From Hyphomicrobium sp. (GTDB lineage Bacteria > Pseudomonadota > Alphaproteobacteria > Rhizobiales > Hyphomicrobiaceae), in the NCBI GenBank assembly GCA_017512425.1, contig JAFWGI010000002.1, positions 62,001-126,000 on the forward strand: 64,000 nucleotides of DNA, in the 5' to 3' direction. The notes below the pieces were generated by a model. The model did not search any database and was not told where the DNA came from. It saw only the letters and a program-made list of their open reading frames with translations. The translations under genes were made by a program, and so were the position numbers. Of the stretch, positions 26,585 to 35,481 are shown in pieces (the first letter of the stretch is position 1; each line of letters starts with the position of its first letter).

Positions 26585-28612
26585 ATGAATTCCGAACTGC
26601 CTGTTAGTGCCGACGCGCTGCTCGCGGAACGTGCGCGACTAGAAGAAGTGCTCCAATCATCCGAGGATTGGTGCGAGCTTCTGCGGCTCAAATCGCGCAA
26701 GGATCGCGGCGAGGGCATGAGTGCCGTCAACGCGGCCCGCCTTGAAATGGTGCTGATCGACGCGCTCGCCGAAGATCCAAACTTCATTCGCTACAAAGCC
26801 GTCTGCGTCGCGCTTGAGCGTCTTATTCGCGGCTTGCCGCCGCTGCCGCCGAAGGGTGAGAAGCCGCCGGTCGAGAAAGACGATCTGACCGAGATCGAAG
26901 GCATCACGGCGTCAATGCAGCGGCGCCTCAATGCGCTCGACGTCACGACGTTCATGCAGATCGCGGAATGGACGCCCGCCGACGTCAAGTCGATCTCGTC
27001 CGATCTCGGCATCGGCCGTCAGATCTACGAACAAGACTGGATTGGGCAAGCCGAGGAACTGGCGACGCGCTCCGACACGCCGCAGCCAGCACCCCCTCCA
27101 CCGCCGAAGCCGTCCGCACCACCGAAGCAAATCGCGCCGGAACGACCGGCAGCACCGCCTCCGCCCCCGCGGCCAGTTGAGACACGCGTCGCGCCTGTCG
27201 AAAAGGCGCCACCGCCGCCCGTCGAGCGCGAGGCAGCGCGCCCGGTTATTGAAGCGAAGCCTGCCGATGTCAGGCCCGCTGCTGTCAAAGCTGTCGAGAC
27301 GAAGCCCGAACCGGTCGCTACAAAGCCCGTCCCGCCGCCTGTTGCGGCGAAGACGGAACAGAAAGCTGACGACGTAGCGCCGGACGCGAAGGCTGCGGCT
27401 GCCGCTTCGGTACCGGCGATCGACAAAACGAAGCCGTCAGATCCGGCTGCTGTTAAGCCCGAGCTGAAAGCGGACTCGAAGGCCGCGACGCCGCCGCAGC
27501 CCGCGTCCGACAAAAGCGCTCCCTCAAAAGTAGAAACGCCGCCGCCTGCGGCCGCGATCAGTTCAGCGCCGGTCGCCGAACCGCCGCGGCCGCTGAAACC
27601 CGAGATCTATCGCGATGCCGCGGCTCAGGCTCAAATGGCGTCCGATGCGACGCCGGAGCCTTCAGGCGATGCAGCCGCGCGCGTGTTGCCAATGCCGCCG
27701 TCGCCATTGCGGGTGCAGGCGCCTGCCGCAACATCTGAGATCGCGACCAGCAAAGCCCCTTCTCCGGCGGCACCGCCCGCTGAGCTTCGCGCGCCGCCGA
27801 AACCGTTCGTCATGACGCGTGCATCCTTGCCGCCGTTGCCGGCGACGACCGTTGCAAAAACTCAGCCTCCGTCGCCACCGCCTGCGGTGCAGCGGCAAGC
27901 GGAGCCTTCGCGTACTGCGGGTCCGCCTGCCACGGGTGCTTCGGCCGGAAAGCAAGATAGCGGACCTTTTGCGGCACTCGCGGCCTTGAAGCCGGCCGCA
28001 CCGGCGCCTTCCACGTCGGCAGGAACGGCGGCTTCATCAACACCTTCAATGAGCATTGCCGAGGCGATCGCTTACGCAGCCGAAGTCGCCCGGCAAAGTC
28101 CGAAGGCAACAGCCCACGCGCCCGGAGCTGCAGCCAATGGCACGCCCGCGACCGCTGTGCCGCCAGTACCACCGCAGCAAAAGCTTGAACCAGCGCGGCC
28201 GCCGGCTCCGGTGCCTCAAATGCCACCGCCGAAACCACCGGCGGCATCACCGGTTGCGCCGCCGCCTGTGCGCACCGCACAGACTGCTCCTGCGAAGGCT
28301 GCGCCGGGAAAGCCTGCAATCCCGCCGCCGCTGCCGGAAGGTTTTTTGCCGCCGCCTGAAGAGGCGGAGTTAGATCAATCGGATTATAGCGACAGCAGGG
28401 GCCAATCCTTGCGCAACGGCGCGCGCGACGACAATGCCCGGCAACGTTTGCACGCCGAGGAAGCCACTGTTGAAATCGTCGTCAAATCCGCGCCGGAGAT
28501 CCGTCCGACGCCACGCGCGACGCTCGCTAAGGTCGCGACCGAGACCGCCGCAAGCACGCCGCGCCCCGCAACGCCCATCGGCCGCTTTTTAAAGGCATTA
28601 ACGGGCAACTGA
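26585..28612 (+). CDS. Pro/Ala-rich protein with N-terminal helix-hairpin-helix-like domain
   Basis: The 675-residue protein has a folded N-terminal part only. Residues 1-95 are helical. Residues about 98-155 (DDLTEIEGITASMQRRLNAL, then TTFMQIAEWTPADVKSI) match the helix-hairpin-helix-like domain seen fused to ribosomal protein L21 and NADH dehydrogenase-associated proteins in alphaproteobacteria. From about 160 to 580 the chain is almost wholly Pro, Ala, Lys and Val, and must be disordered. A short conserved-looking C-terminus ends PATPIGRFLKALTGN. No enzyme motif was seen. Role unknown; the HhH-like unit suggests nucleic acid or protein contact. Confidence 0.7.
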   Translation: MNSELPVSADALLAERARLEEVLQSSEDWCELLRLKSRKDRGEGMSAVNAARLEMVLIDALAEDPNFIRYKAVCVALERLIRGLPPLPPKGEKPPVEKDDLTEIEGITASMQRRLNALDVTTFMQIAEWTPADVKSISSDLGIGRQIYEQDWIGQAEELATRSDTPQPAPPPPPKPSAPPKQIAPERPAAPPPPPRPVETRVAPVEKAPPPPVEREAARPVIEAKPADVRPAAVKAVETKPEPVATKPVPPPVAAKTEQKADDVAPDAKAAAAASVPAIDKTKPSDPAAVKPELKADSKAATPPQPASDKSAPSKVETPPPAAAISSAPVAEPPRPLKPEIYRDAAAQAQMASDATPEPSGDAAARVLPMPPSPLRVQAPAATSEIATSKAPSPAAPPAELRAPPKPFVMTRASLPPLPATTVAKTQPPSPPPAVQRQAEPSRTAGPPATGASAGKQDSGPFAALAALKPAAPAPSTSAGTAASSTPSMSIAEAIAYAAEVARQSPKATAHAPGAAANGTPATAVPPVPPQQKLEPARPPAPVPQMPPPKPPAASPVAPPPVRTAQTAPAKAAPGKPAIPPPLPEGFLPPPEEAELDQSDYSDSRGQSLRNGARDDNARQRLHAEEATVEIVVKSAPEIRPTPRATLAKVATETAASTPRPATPIGRFLKALTGN

Positions 28613-28825
28613 ACGTGCGCTTGTCGGCGCGGCTGCTGCAGTGATCCAATTCGCCGATAAGCCCGCATAAGTTCCGCACATTTTGGGGGCGTGTTCGCGC
28701 CCTTAAGTCGCGTGGTTGGCGGTTGCGCGGCCGATCGATGCGACTAATCTGCAGCCAAACGCATCCTCGGCGGCCGATGCAAAGCGCCGTCCCAATCCAA
28801 TCGTCCAAAATTCTGGGAGAATTCA

Positions 28826-30505
28826 ATGTCCGTGGCGCCCCTCAAGGCCGAAGCCAGCATTCTTGCCGCCGGGCCTGCCCGCTTGATCGAGCGTTGCGGA
28901 GAGGCCGTGACGGCGGCCGACCGCATTCTGCAGGCGGCGAAGGCTGGCGTCCGGATCAAAATTCAGGAAGCCGGCGGCATCGATAACGCGCAGCACGCCG
29001 CGCACGGTCTTGCTTGGCTCGCGACGACCATCGAAGGCCTGCGCCAGATGCACGACTGGGCGAACCGCATGAACGGCGAAGGCCGCTTCGGCGAATTCGA
29101 GCAGCTGCTGCTCGCGGCTGCCTTCGGCGAATACTGCGCCCAGATTTCGGGTGGCATCCCGATGAGCCAGGTCGAGATCATCCGCTGTGACGTACTCGGC
29201 GTGCCGAAGGCCGACCTGCGCCGCTTCGAAGACTCCGTTGCCGATCTCGTCGCCGAAGGCGGATCGGAAGACGTCAAGGCACGTCTTGGCGCATTGATCT
29301 CCGCGCAGCCGGAAGCGGCAACGTTCGGCGATATTGGTCTCGATGAAACGCACATGCAGATCTTCGATCTGATGCGCCGCTTCTCGCTCGATGAAGTCGT
29401 GCCGTATGCGCACGAATGGCATTTGAAGAACGAATACATTCCGCTGGAGGTCATCGGTAAGCTTGCGGAACTCGGCGTATTCGGTCTGTCGCTGCCGGAA
29501 GAATTCGGCGGAATGGGCCTTGGCAAGGAATCGATGTGCGTCGCGTCGGAAGAGCTGTCGCGTGGCTACATCGGTGTCGGCTCGCTTGGTACGCGTGCTG
29601 AAATCGCGGGTGAACTGATCCTCAACAACGGCACGCCGGAGCAGAAAGCGAAGTATCTGCCGAAGATCGCGTCGGGCGAAATGCTCCCGACCGCCGTCTT
29701 CACAGAACCGAACACGGGGTCCGACCTCGCGTCGCTCAAGACGCGCGCCGTCAAGCAGGGCGACGTCTATAAGATCACCGGGCAGAAGACCTGGATCACG
29801 CATCCAGTTCGCGCCGATGTCATGACGGTTTTGACCCGCACCAATCCGAACGAACCGGGTCATCGTGGCCTGTCGATGCTGCTTGCAGAGAAGCCGCGCG
29901 GCACGGACGAGACCCCGTTCACTGCGAAAGGCTTGAAGGGCGGAGAAATCCACGTCCTCGGCTATCGCGGCATGAAGGAGTACGATATTTCGTTCGACGA
30001 CTTCGAAGTGCCGGCCGAAAATCTGCTCGGCGGCGTCGAGGGCCAAGGCTTCAAGCAGCTCATGAATACGTTTGAGGGCGCCCGCATTCAGACGGCGGCG
30101 CGCGCTGTCGGTGTTGCGCAATGTGCGATGGACCTCGGCCTCAAGTATGCTCTCGAGCGCGTGCAGTTCGGCAAGCCGATCTATGAATTTCCGCGCGTTC
30201 GCAACAAGGTCGTCATGATGGCTGTCGAGACGATGATTGCGCGACAGTTGACGTACTTCTCGGCGCGTCAGAAGGACGAAGGCCGCCGCTGCGATCTCGA
30301 AGCCGGCATGGCGAAGCTGCTTGGCGCGCGCGTTGCGTGGGCGAACGCCGACAACGCGCTGCAAATCCACGGCGGTAACGGCTTTGCGCTCGAATATCCG
30401 GTCAGTCGCGTTCTCTGCGACGCGCGCATCCTGAATATTTTCGAGGGCGCGGCAGAAATCCAGGCCCAGGTTATTGCGCGGCGTCTGCTCGAAGGGGCAA
30501 ACTGA
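28826..30505 (+). CDS. mcd: Methylsuccinyl-CoA dehydrogenase
   Basis: This FAD enzyme oxidises (2S)-methylsuccinyl-CoA to mesaconyl-CoA, the step after Ecm in the ethylmalonyl-CoA pathway. At 559 residues it is longer than ordinary acyl-CoA dehydrogenases. The first ~160 residues form the extra N-terminal domain typical of Mcd. The dehydrogenase core shows LPEEFGGMGLGKESMC, the FAD/substrate block TAVFTEPNTGSDLASLKTRA, TGQKTWITHP and the C-terminal QIHGGNGFALEYPVSR. GGGAG precedes the ATG by 8 bases. It lies 3.5 kb from ccr and heads a four-gene run with META-domain, cobalamin-binding-like and SDR genes. Confidence 0.93.
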   Translation: MSVAPLKAEASILAAGPARLIERCGEAVTAADRILQAAKAGVRIKIQEAGGIDNAQHAAHGLAWLATTIEGLRQMHDWANRMNGEGRFGEFEQLLLAAAFGEYCAQISGGIPMSQVEIIRCDVLGVPKADLRRFEDSVADLVAEGGSEDVKARLGALISAQPEAATFGDIGLDETHMQIFDLMRRFSLDEVVPYAHEWHLKNEYIPLEVIGKLAELGVFGLSLPEEFGGMGLGKESMCVASEELSRGYIGVGSLGTRAEIAGELILNNGTPEQKAKYLPKIASGEMLPTAVFTEPNTGSDLASLKTRAVKQGDVYKITGQKTWITHPVRADVMTVLTRTNPNEPGHRGLSMLLAEKPRGTDETPFTAKGLKGGEIHVLGYRGMKEYDISFDDFEVPAENLLGGVEGQGFKQLMNTFEGARIQTAARAVGVAQCAMDLGLKYALERVQFGKPIYEFPRVRNKVVMMAVETMIARQLTYFSARQKDEGRRCDLEAGMAKLLGARVAWANADNALQIHGGNGFALEYPVSRVLCDARILNIFEGAAEIQAQVIARRLLEGAN

Positions 30506-30545
30506 TCGCAGCGCCTGACGGCGCGAGGTAACCTCGGAGGTGGCG

Positions 30546-30929
30546 ATGACGCTTCAACTATGGCGCGCGATTATTGCGCTTTGCGTTGTCGCCACGGCAT
30601 CGGAAGTAGGCGCAGCCGATCGTCTCAGCGGCACATGGAAAGCAGTACGAGCGCTGGGCGGTGACATCTCCGGGCCGGAACTCGTGATTAGCGGCGGCGA
30701 AGTCACCGGCACCGGCGGCTGCAATAGATTCTCAGGCAGCGCCGTGATCGATGGCAGCGCGCTCAAGTTCGGGCCGTTGCGCGCAACAAAAATGTTCTGC
30801 GCCGGCAAGATGGACACCGAGACAATATTCCTGTCCGCCCTCGACGCGACGCGCGCGTTTGTTGCCTCGAACAATCAGCTGGTCTTCACCGACGAGACCG
30901 GAAGTCCTGTGGCGATTTTCAAGAAATGA
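30546..30929 (+). CDS. META-domain (HslJ-like) exported protein
   Basis: The ATG at 30546 is chosen because GGAGG ends 5 bases upstream; a GTG at 30540 overlaps that ribosome site. Residues 1-23 are a signal peptide ending EVGA-A. The META fold follows: LSGTWKAVRALGG, GGEVTGTGGCNRFSGS with the family GCN motif, and LRATKMFCAGKMDTE. Such proteins are periplasmic or outer-membrane associated and linked to stress or heat resistance in E. coli (HslJ), with unclear biochemistry. Its stop overlaps the next start (ATGA), so the two are translationally coupled. Confidence 0.82.
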   Translation: MTLQLWRAIIALCVVATASEVGAADRLSGTWKAVRALGGDISGPELVISGGEVTGTGGCNRFSGSAVIDGSALKFGPLRATKMFCAGKMDTETIFLSALDATRAFVASNNQLVFTDETGSPVAIFKK

Positions 30930-31885
30930 GTTCGACCGCGGATCGGGACAAGGCAACATCATCGCCGCGTGTCGTGTCACTCATCGCGAGTGCCACCGAA
31001 ATTCTGCATGAGCTTGGCGGCGGACCACTGCAGGTCGCGCGCTCGCATGAATGCGACTGGCCCGGCAGCGTTCTCGATCTGCCGCAGCTGACGCGGCCAA
31101 AGTTCAAAGTGGCCGGGTCGAGCCGCGCAATCGACGTCGCCGTCAAATCCCTCGTCGAGCAGGGGCTGGCCGTCTACGAAGTCGATGCGGACCAGATGAA
31201 GCGGATCGCGCCTGACGTGATCCTGACACAAGACCAATGCGAAGTTTGCGCCGTTTCGCTCGCCGACGTGGAGCGCGCGGTTGCAACTTGGACCGAGTGC
31301 CGGGCGAACGTCGTGTCGCTGCGTCCGCATACGATGGCGGATATTTATACCGACAATCAACGTATCGCCGACGCACTTGGCACCCCGGACGCAGGTGCAG
31401 ACTTGAACGCGCGGATGCAGTCGCGACTGGCGGCGCTCGCCGAGCGTAGTGCACCGTTGCCAAAGCCGCGCCTAGCCTTCATCGAGTGGATCGATCCGCC
31501 GATGTCGGGCGGGCATTGGATGCCGGAGCTGATAGCGACAGCAGGTGGTATCGACCTTTTGGGCAAGCACGGCGAGGTCTCGCCTTGGATTTCGGTCGCT
31601 GATGTTGCGGCTGCCGATCCCGACGTCGTTCTTGTCGGTCCGTGCGGCTACGACCTTGAGAAGACACGCGAAGAAATGGCCGCGCTCGATGCTAATCCAG
31701 AGTGGCTTCAACTGCGGGCAGTGCGGGACGGGCGAGTCTACATCGCCGACGGTAACGCTTTTTTCAATCGGCCAGGGCCACGCCTCGTCGAAAGTGCTGA
31801 GATCATTTTCGAGGTGCTCCATCCAGATGAGCCCGGATACGGGCACCTCGGTACGGCGGTGGTCAAGCACACAGCCGGCGTCTAA
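30926..31885 (+). CDS. Cobalamin-binding-like protein of the BtuF/periplasmic-binding fold, without signal peptide
   Basis: The 319-residue protein has the helical-backbone binding-protein fold: VVSLIASATEILHELG at the start, SHECDWP, DVILTQDQCEVCAV near residue 95, and a second lobe with IEWIDPPMSGGHWMPELI and DPDVVLVGPCGYD. It matches the BtuF-like group (COG0614). No signal peptide is present, so it is probably cytoplasmic and not a conventional ABC binding protein. It is coupled by ATGA overlap to the META gene and lies in the mcd operon. Ecm in the same cluster needs adenosylcobalamin, so a B12-handling role is a reasonable inference. Confidence 0.78.
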   Translation: MSSTADRDKATSSPRVVSLIASATEILHELGGGPLQVARSHECDWPGSVLDLPQLTRPKFKVAGSSRAIDVAVKSLVEQGLAVYEVDADQMKRIAPDVILTQDQCEVCAVSLADVERAVATWTECRANVVSLRPHTMADIYTDNQRIADALGTPDAGADLNARMQSRLAALAERSAPLPKPRLAFIEWIDPPMSGGHWMPELIATAGGIDLLGKHGEVSPWISVADVAAADPDVVLVGPCGYDLEKTREEMAALDANPEWLQLRAVRDGRVYIADGNAFFNRPGPRLVESAEIIFEVLHPDEPGYGHLGTAVVKHTAGV

Positions 31886-31912
31886 CGCGCTTTTTTGAGA
31901 ATTGGAGACGTG

Positions 31913-32737
31913 ATGGCGAAGTCCATTCTGATCACTGGCTGTTCGTCTGGCATCGGACTGGATGCCGTCAGGACGATGAAATCGCGAGGATGGCGCGTCA
32001 TCGCGACCGCGCGCACGCCGGACGATATCGCGCGCCTCAAATCGGAAGAAGGCGTCGAGGTTGTCCATCTGGAACTTGCTGATCCGCAGTCGATTGCGCA
32101 ATGCGCAACCGAAGTGCTCGCGCTGACAGAAGGAAAACTAAACGCCCTCTTTTCCAATGCGGCGCACGGGCAACCGGGCGCTGTCGAAGATTTGACGCCG
32201 GAGCTTTTGCGGCATCAGCTCGAAGTGAACGTGATCGGCACGCACGACCTGACGCGCCGTTTGATCCCGGCAATGCGCGAGCAAGGTTCGGGGCGGATCG
32301 TGCAGTGCTCGTCGATCCTCGGCTTCGTATCGGTTTCGTATCGCGGTGCCTATTGTGCGTCGAAGCACGCGCTGAACGGCCTGACGAACGCGCTGCGGAT
32401 GGAACTCGAAGGGACCGGCATCAAGGTCACCTTGATCGAACCCGGTCCAATTCGTTCGCGCTTCGTGGAGCACGCGATGAACAATCTCATCAATAACATC
32501 GATATCGAAAATTCTCCGCACCGGGAGCTTTATCACGCACGCCTGGAAGGTATGCGGCAGGGCGGCAAGTCGTTTTTCAAGCTGGAGCCGTCGGCCGTCT
32601 CGAAGCGGTTGATTCACGCCGTCGAGAGTTCGAGCCCGCGCCGTCGTTATTATGTGACGACGCCGACGTATCTTGCAGCATTCTTCAACCGCTTCATGCC
32701 GCCGGCTGCCGCTGAATATTTCGCCAAGAAATTTTAA
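31913..32737 (+). CDS. Short-chain dehydrogenase/reductase
   Basis: A 274-residue classical SDR starts at the ATG at 31913, with TTGGAGA just upstream. The cofactor motif ITGCSSGIG lies at residues 7-15, the NAA-type motif FSNAAHG near 78, the catalytic Ser in QCSSILGFVS and the YxxxK pair in YCASKHALNG. The segment MELEGTGIKVTLIEPGPIRS is typical of the family. A C-terminal YVTTPTYLAAFFNRFMPP hydrophobic stretch could associate with membranes. The substrate is unknown. It is the last gene of the mcd run. Confidence 0.85.
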   Translation: MAKSILITGCSSGIGLDAVRTMKSRGWRVIATARTPDDIARLKSEEGVEVVHLELADPQSIAQCATEVLALTEGKLNALFSNAAHGQPGAVEDLTPELLRHQLEVNVIGTHDLTRRLIPAMREQGSGRIVQCSSILGFVSVSYRGAYCASKHALNGLTNALRMELEGTGIKVTLIEPGPIRSRFVEHAMNNLINNIDIENSPHRELYHARLEGMRQGGKSFFKLEPSAVSKRLIHAVESSSPRRRYYVTTPTYLAAFFNRFMPPAAAEYFAKKF

Positions 32738-32789
32738 GCCTGCCGCAAATCGGGTTATACATCGAGCATGACATATTGGATTGCAGACG

Positions 32790-34115
32790 ATGCTTGGATC
32801 GCCTGACGCCGGTGACGACAACCCCCGCAACATTCTAAATGTGGTGCACGCCGCGCGCAGCAATGTGATAGCGCGTCGCGCCCTTCTATCGGCGGCGGCC
32901 GTTTTGACGGCGGCCTTCGTGGTTTGGGGCGGTTTGACACCGCTGGCCGCATTGATCGGCTTGGTTGCGTTGCTCGTCTGGTCGGCATTCTGGCCGCTGC
33001 TATCGTCGTCCTCGGTCATGGCGCAATACGAAGCGCAACTGAAAGCAGCCGAAGCCGTGCGAGCTGCTGGCGCGCGGATTTGGACGCGGATCGTCTCCAA
33101 TCTGCCGGACCCTGCGATTGTGCTCGATGCAGAAGGAACGATTTTGTCCTTCAATCCCGCGGCGCTGGACGTTTTTAGCGGGTGTGCGGCCGGGCGGCAT
33201 ATTTCGCAAGTAACACGCGCACCTGAGCTTTTGACGGCCGTGAGTGAAGCCATTGTCACCCAGGACGTCCAGTCGTGCCGTCTGGATTTTAAAGTGCCCG
33301 TTGATCGTAGTCTCGTCGGTACAGTCGCGCCTTTAATGTTGACCGAAAGCGAGCCGCTCGATCCGCATCTGTTGATCGTCTTGCGCGATCTGACCGAACA
33401 GGACCGGCTTGTCAGAATGCGTGCCGACTTCGTTGCCAACGCCAGTCATGAGCTGCGCACCCCGCTCGCGTCGCTCAAAGGTTTTGTCGAAACGCTACAG
33501 GACGCCGCTAAGGAAGACCCCGATGCGCGTGATCGCTTTCTGAAGATCATGCTGCAGCAGGCCGAGCGTATGGCGCGTTTGATCGATGATTTATTGTCAT
33601 TGTCGCGCATCGAAATGCACGCCCATGTCGTGCCGCGCGAGCGCGTCGACATCGGGGCGATCATCACACACGTTGCGCAAACGTTGGCAACGATCGCAGA
33701 CGACAAGCAGGTGACACTCGATACGCAAAGTATTCCGGAAGCGAACGTCAGTGGCGATCGCGACGAGCTGATCCAGGTTTTTCAGAACCTGATCGAGAAC
33801 GCCATCAAGTATGGCCGCAAAGGCGGCCGTGTCGTTGTCTCAGGCCGTCTGGTTGCGACGCCGGACGCCAACAATAAAAAGCTCATTATAGAGATTATCG
33901 ACGACGGTCCCGGCATCGCGCCTGAGCATTTGCCGCGTCTTACGGAGCGCTTTTATCGCGTCAACGCCGCGCAAAGCAGGAATGTCGGCGGCACGGGTCT
34001 CGGTCTGGCAATCGTCAAACACGTATTGAACAGGCATCAGGCGGACCTTCAGGTGGACTCGACGCTCGGCCAAGGCAGCACATTTCGTGTCACCTTGCCC
34101 GTGAGGCGCAACTAA
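32790..34115 (+). CDS. phoR: Phosphate regulon sensor histidine kinase PhoR
   Basis: The membrane-bound kinase senses phosphate status through the Pst system and PhoU, and phosphorylates PhoB. Two closely spaced hydrophobic helices lie near residues 32-70. A PAS domain follows (LPDPAIVLDAEGTILSFNPA). The HisKA dimerisation motif is NASHELRTPLASLKGF (phosphorylated His about 220). ATP-binding boxes are NLIENAIKYGRKGG, DDGPGIAPEHL, and GGTGLGLAIVKH. The ATG at 32790 is used; a TTG three codons earlier is possible. It lies 145 bases upstream of pstS in the usual alphaproteobacterial order. Confidence 0.93.
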   Translation: MLGSPDAGDDNPRNILNVVHAARSNVIARRALLSAAAVLTAAFVVWGGLTPLAALIGLVALLVWSAFWPLLSSSSVMAQYEAQLKAAEAVRAAGARIWTRIVSNLPDPAIVLDAEGTILSFNPAALDVFSGCAAGRHISQVTRAPELLTAVSEAIVTQDVQSCRLDFKVPVDRSLVGTVAPLMLTESEPLDPHLLIVLRDLTEQDRLVRMRADFVANASHELRTPLASLKGFVETLQDAAKEDPDARDRFLKIMLQQAERMARLIDDLLSLSRIEMHAHVVPRERVDIGAIITHVAQTLATIADDKQVTLDTQSIPEANVSGDRDELIQVFQNLIENAIKYGRKGGRVVVSGRLVATPDANNKKLIIEIIDDGPGIAPEHLPRLTERFYRVNAAQSRNVGGTGLGLAIVKHVLNRHQADLQVDSTLGQGSTFRVTLPVRRN

Positions 34116-34141
34116 AAAAACATATAATTCAAATAGTTAAC

Positions 34142-34167
34142 TTGTCACAATTGTATAGCATGACAGG
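34142..34167 (+). promoter_or_regulatory. Candidate Pho box upstream of pstS
   Basis: TTGTCAC (34142-34148) resembles the CTGTCAC half-site of PhoB boxes, and ATGACAG (34160-34166) is its inverted form (CTGTCAT on the minus strand). A perfect tandem pair with 4-base spacing is not present, so the match is weak. Its position about 100 bases before the pstS start, in an A/T-rich stretch, is what would be expected. Confidence 0.35.
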
Positions 34168-34260
34168 ACTAAACCGTCCCTCGTGGCGCCCGATGCGCCT
34201 CATGCTGGCGGCTCGCAATAAGGCGAGGCCAGCGCGTCAAACGAATGAGGGAGACGTTTC

Positions 34261-35325
34261 GTGTTCATTTCGAAACAGGTAAATGCCGTCGCTATCGCCG
34301 CTGTCACGCTTGTCGCTTTTAGCGGCGCGGCTGCAGCCCGCGATCAGATCCGCATTGTCGGTTCATCGACGGTTTATCCGTTCACGACGGCCGTTGCCGA
34401 GCAGTTCGGCAAAGCTGGCGGTAAGACGCCGATCGTTGAATCGACCGGCACCGGCGGCGGTATGAAGATTTTCTGCGAAGGTGTTGGCGTCGACAAGGCT
34501 GACGCAACCAACGCATCGCGCCGCATCAAGAAGTCGGAATTCGAACTCTGCGCCAAGAACGGCGTTACCGACATCGTCGAACTCAAGGTCGGCATCGACG
34601 GCCTGACGATCGCTCACGCGAAGGGCGGCAAGCCGGTTGCTCTGACCCGCAAGCAGGTCTTCCAGGCTCTTGCCGAGCAGGTTCCGGATAAGGACGGCAA
34701 GCTGGTTGCCAACCCGTACCAGAAGTGGTCGGACATCGACGCATCGCTTCCGGACGTCAAGATCGAAGTGCTCGGCCCGCCGCCGACCTCGGGTACGCGC
34801 GACAGCTTCCACGAATTGTTCATGGAAAAGGGCGCTGAAGGTTTCGACAGCCTCAAGGCTCTGAAGAAGGCCGACGAAGCCAACAAGACCAAGGATTTCG
34901 AAAAGGTCTGGAAGTCGGTCCGTAAGGACGGCGCTTACGTCGAAGCTGGCGAAAACGACAACGTCATCGTTCAGAAGCTTGAAGGCAACAAGAACGCCTT
35001 CGGCATCTTCGGCTTCTCGTTCCTCGAAGAAAACGCTTCGAAGATTGAAGGCGTGTCGATCGAAGGCGTTGAGCCGACCTACGAGAACATCTCGGCTGGC
35101 AAGTACAAGGGCGCTCGCGACCTGTTCGTCTACGTCAAGAAGCAGCACGTCGGCGTCGTCACCGGCCTCGACAAGTTCGTCGCCGAATACGTTTCGGAAA
35201 AGGCGATGGGCGAAGATGGCTACCTGACCACGAAGGGTCTCGTTGCTCTGCCGAAGGAAGAAGCTGAAAAGGTCCGCGCTTCGGCGCTGGCATTGCAGCC
35301 GCTCGACGGCGCGCTGATCAACTAA
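34261..35325 (+). CDS. pstS: Periplasmic phosphate-binding protein PstS
   Basis: The protein delivers phosphate to the PstCAB importer. The GTG start has AGGGAGA upstream. A signal peptide covers residues 1-26 (ending AAAA-RDQ). Mature motifs include IRIVGSSTVYPFTTAVAEQF, ESTGTGGGMKIFC, DATNASRRIK and GPPPTSGTRDSFHELF; the GSSTVYP and SGTRD segments carry the phosphate-contacting residues. Its codon usage is noticeably biased (GTC, AAG, GAA), as for a highly expressed gene. A stable hairpin between it and pstC may allow it to be made in excess over the permease. Confidence 0.95.
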   Translation: MFISKQVNAVAIAAVTLVAFSGAAAARDQIRIVGSSTVYPFTTAVAEQFGKAGGKTPIVESTGTGGGMKIFCEGVGVDKADATNASRRIKKSEFELCAKNGVTDIVELKVGIDGLTIAHAKGGKPVALTRKQVFQALAEQVPDKDGKLVANPYQKWSDIDASLPDVKIEVLGPPPTSGTRDSFHELFMEKGAEGFDSLKALKKADEANKTKDFEKVWKSVRKDGAYVEAGENDNVIVQKLEGNKNAFGIFGFSFLEENASKIEGVSIEGVEPTYENISAGKYKGARDLFVYVKKQHVGVVTGLDKFVAEYVSEKAMGEDGYLTTKGLVALPKEEAEKVRASALALQPLDGALIN

Positions 35326-35345
35326 CGACAGCGAACGACATCTGC

Positions 35346-35375
35346 TGCGATCCGGTGGCCTGCCATCGGATCGCA
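35346..35375 (+). other. Stable hairpin between pstS and pstC
   Basis: Arms 35346-35359 and 35362-35375 pair over 14 positions with one G-U-type mismatch around a two-base loop. No T tract follows, so it is not a simple terminator. It lies 21 bases past the pstS stop. In binding-protein-dependent operons such elements commonly block 3' decay or cause partial termination. Confidence 0.7.
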
Positions 35376-35481
35376 GTCACACGACAGCAAGTTCAACTGC
35401 CCAGTTCTCTTATACGACCGGCGCGACACGTGACGCGCCAAACATATCGCGGCCATCTATGGCAGCGTTTTCGGGGTCAAG

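Noticed and set aside
28823..30370. 515-codon minus-strand frame opposite mcd
   Set aside because: The mcd frame is certain from its FAD-binding and acyl-CoA motifs; the opposite frame has no protein-like pattern.
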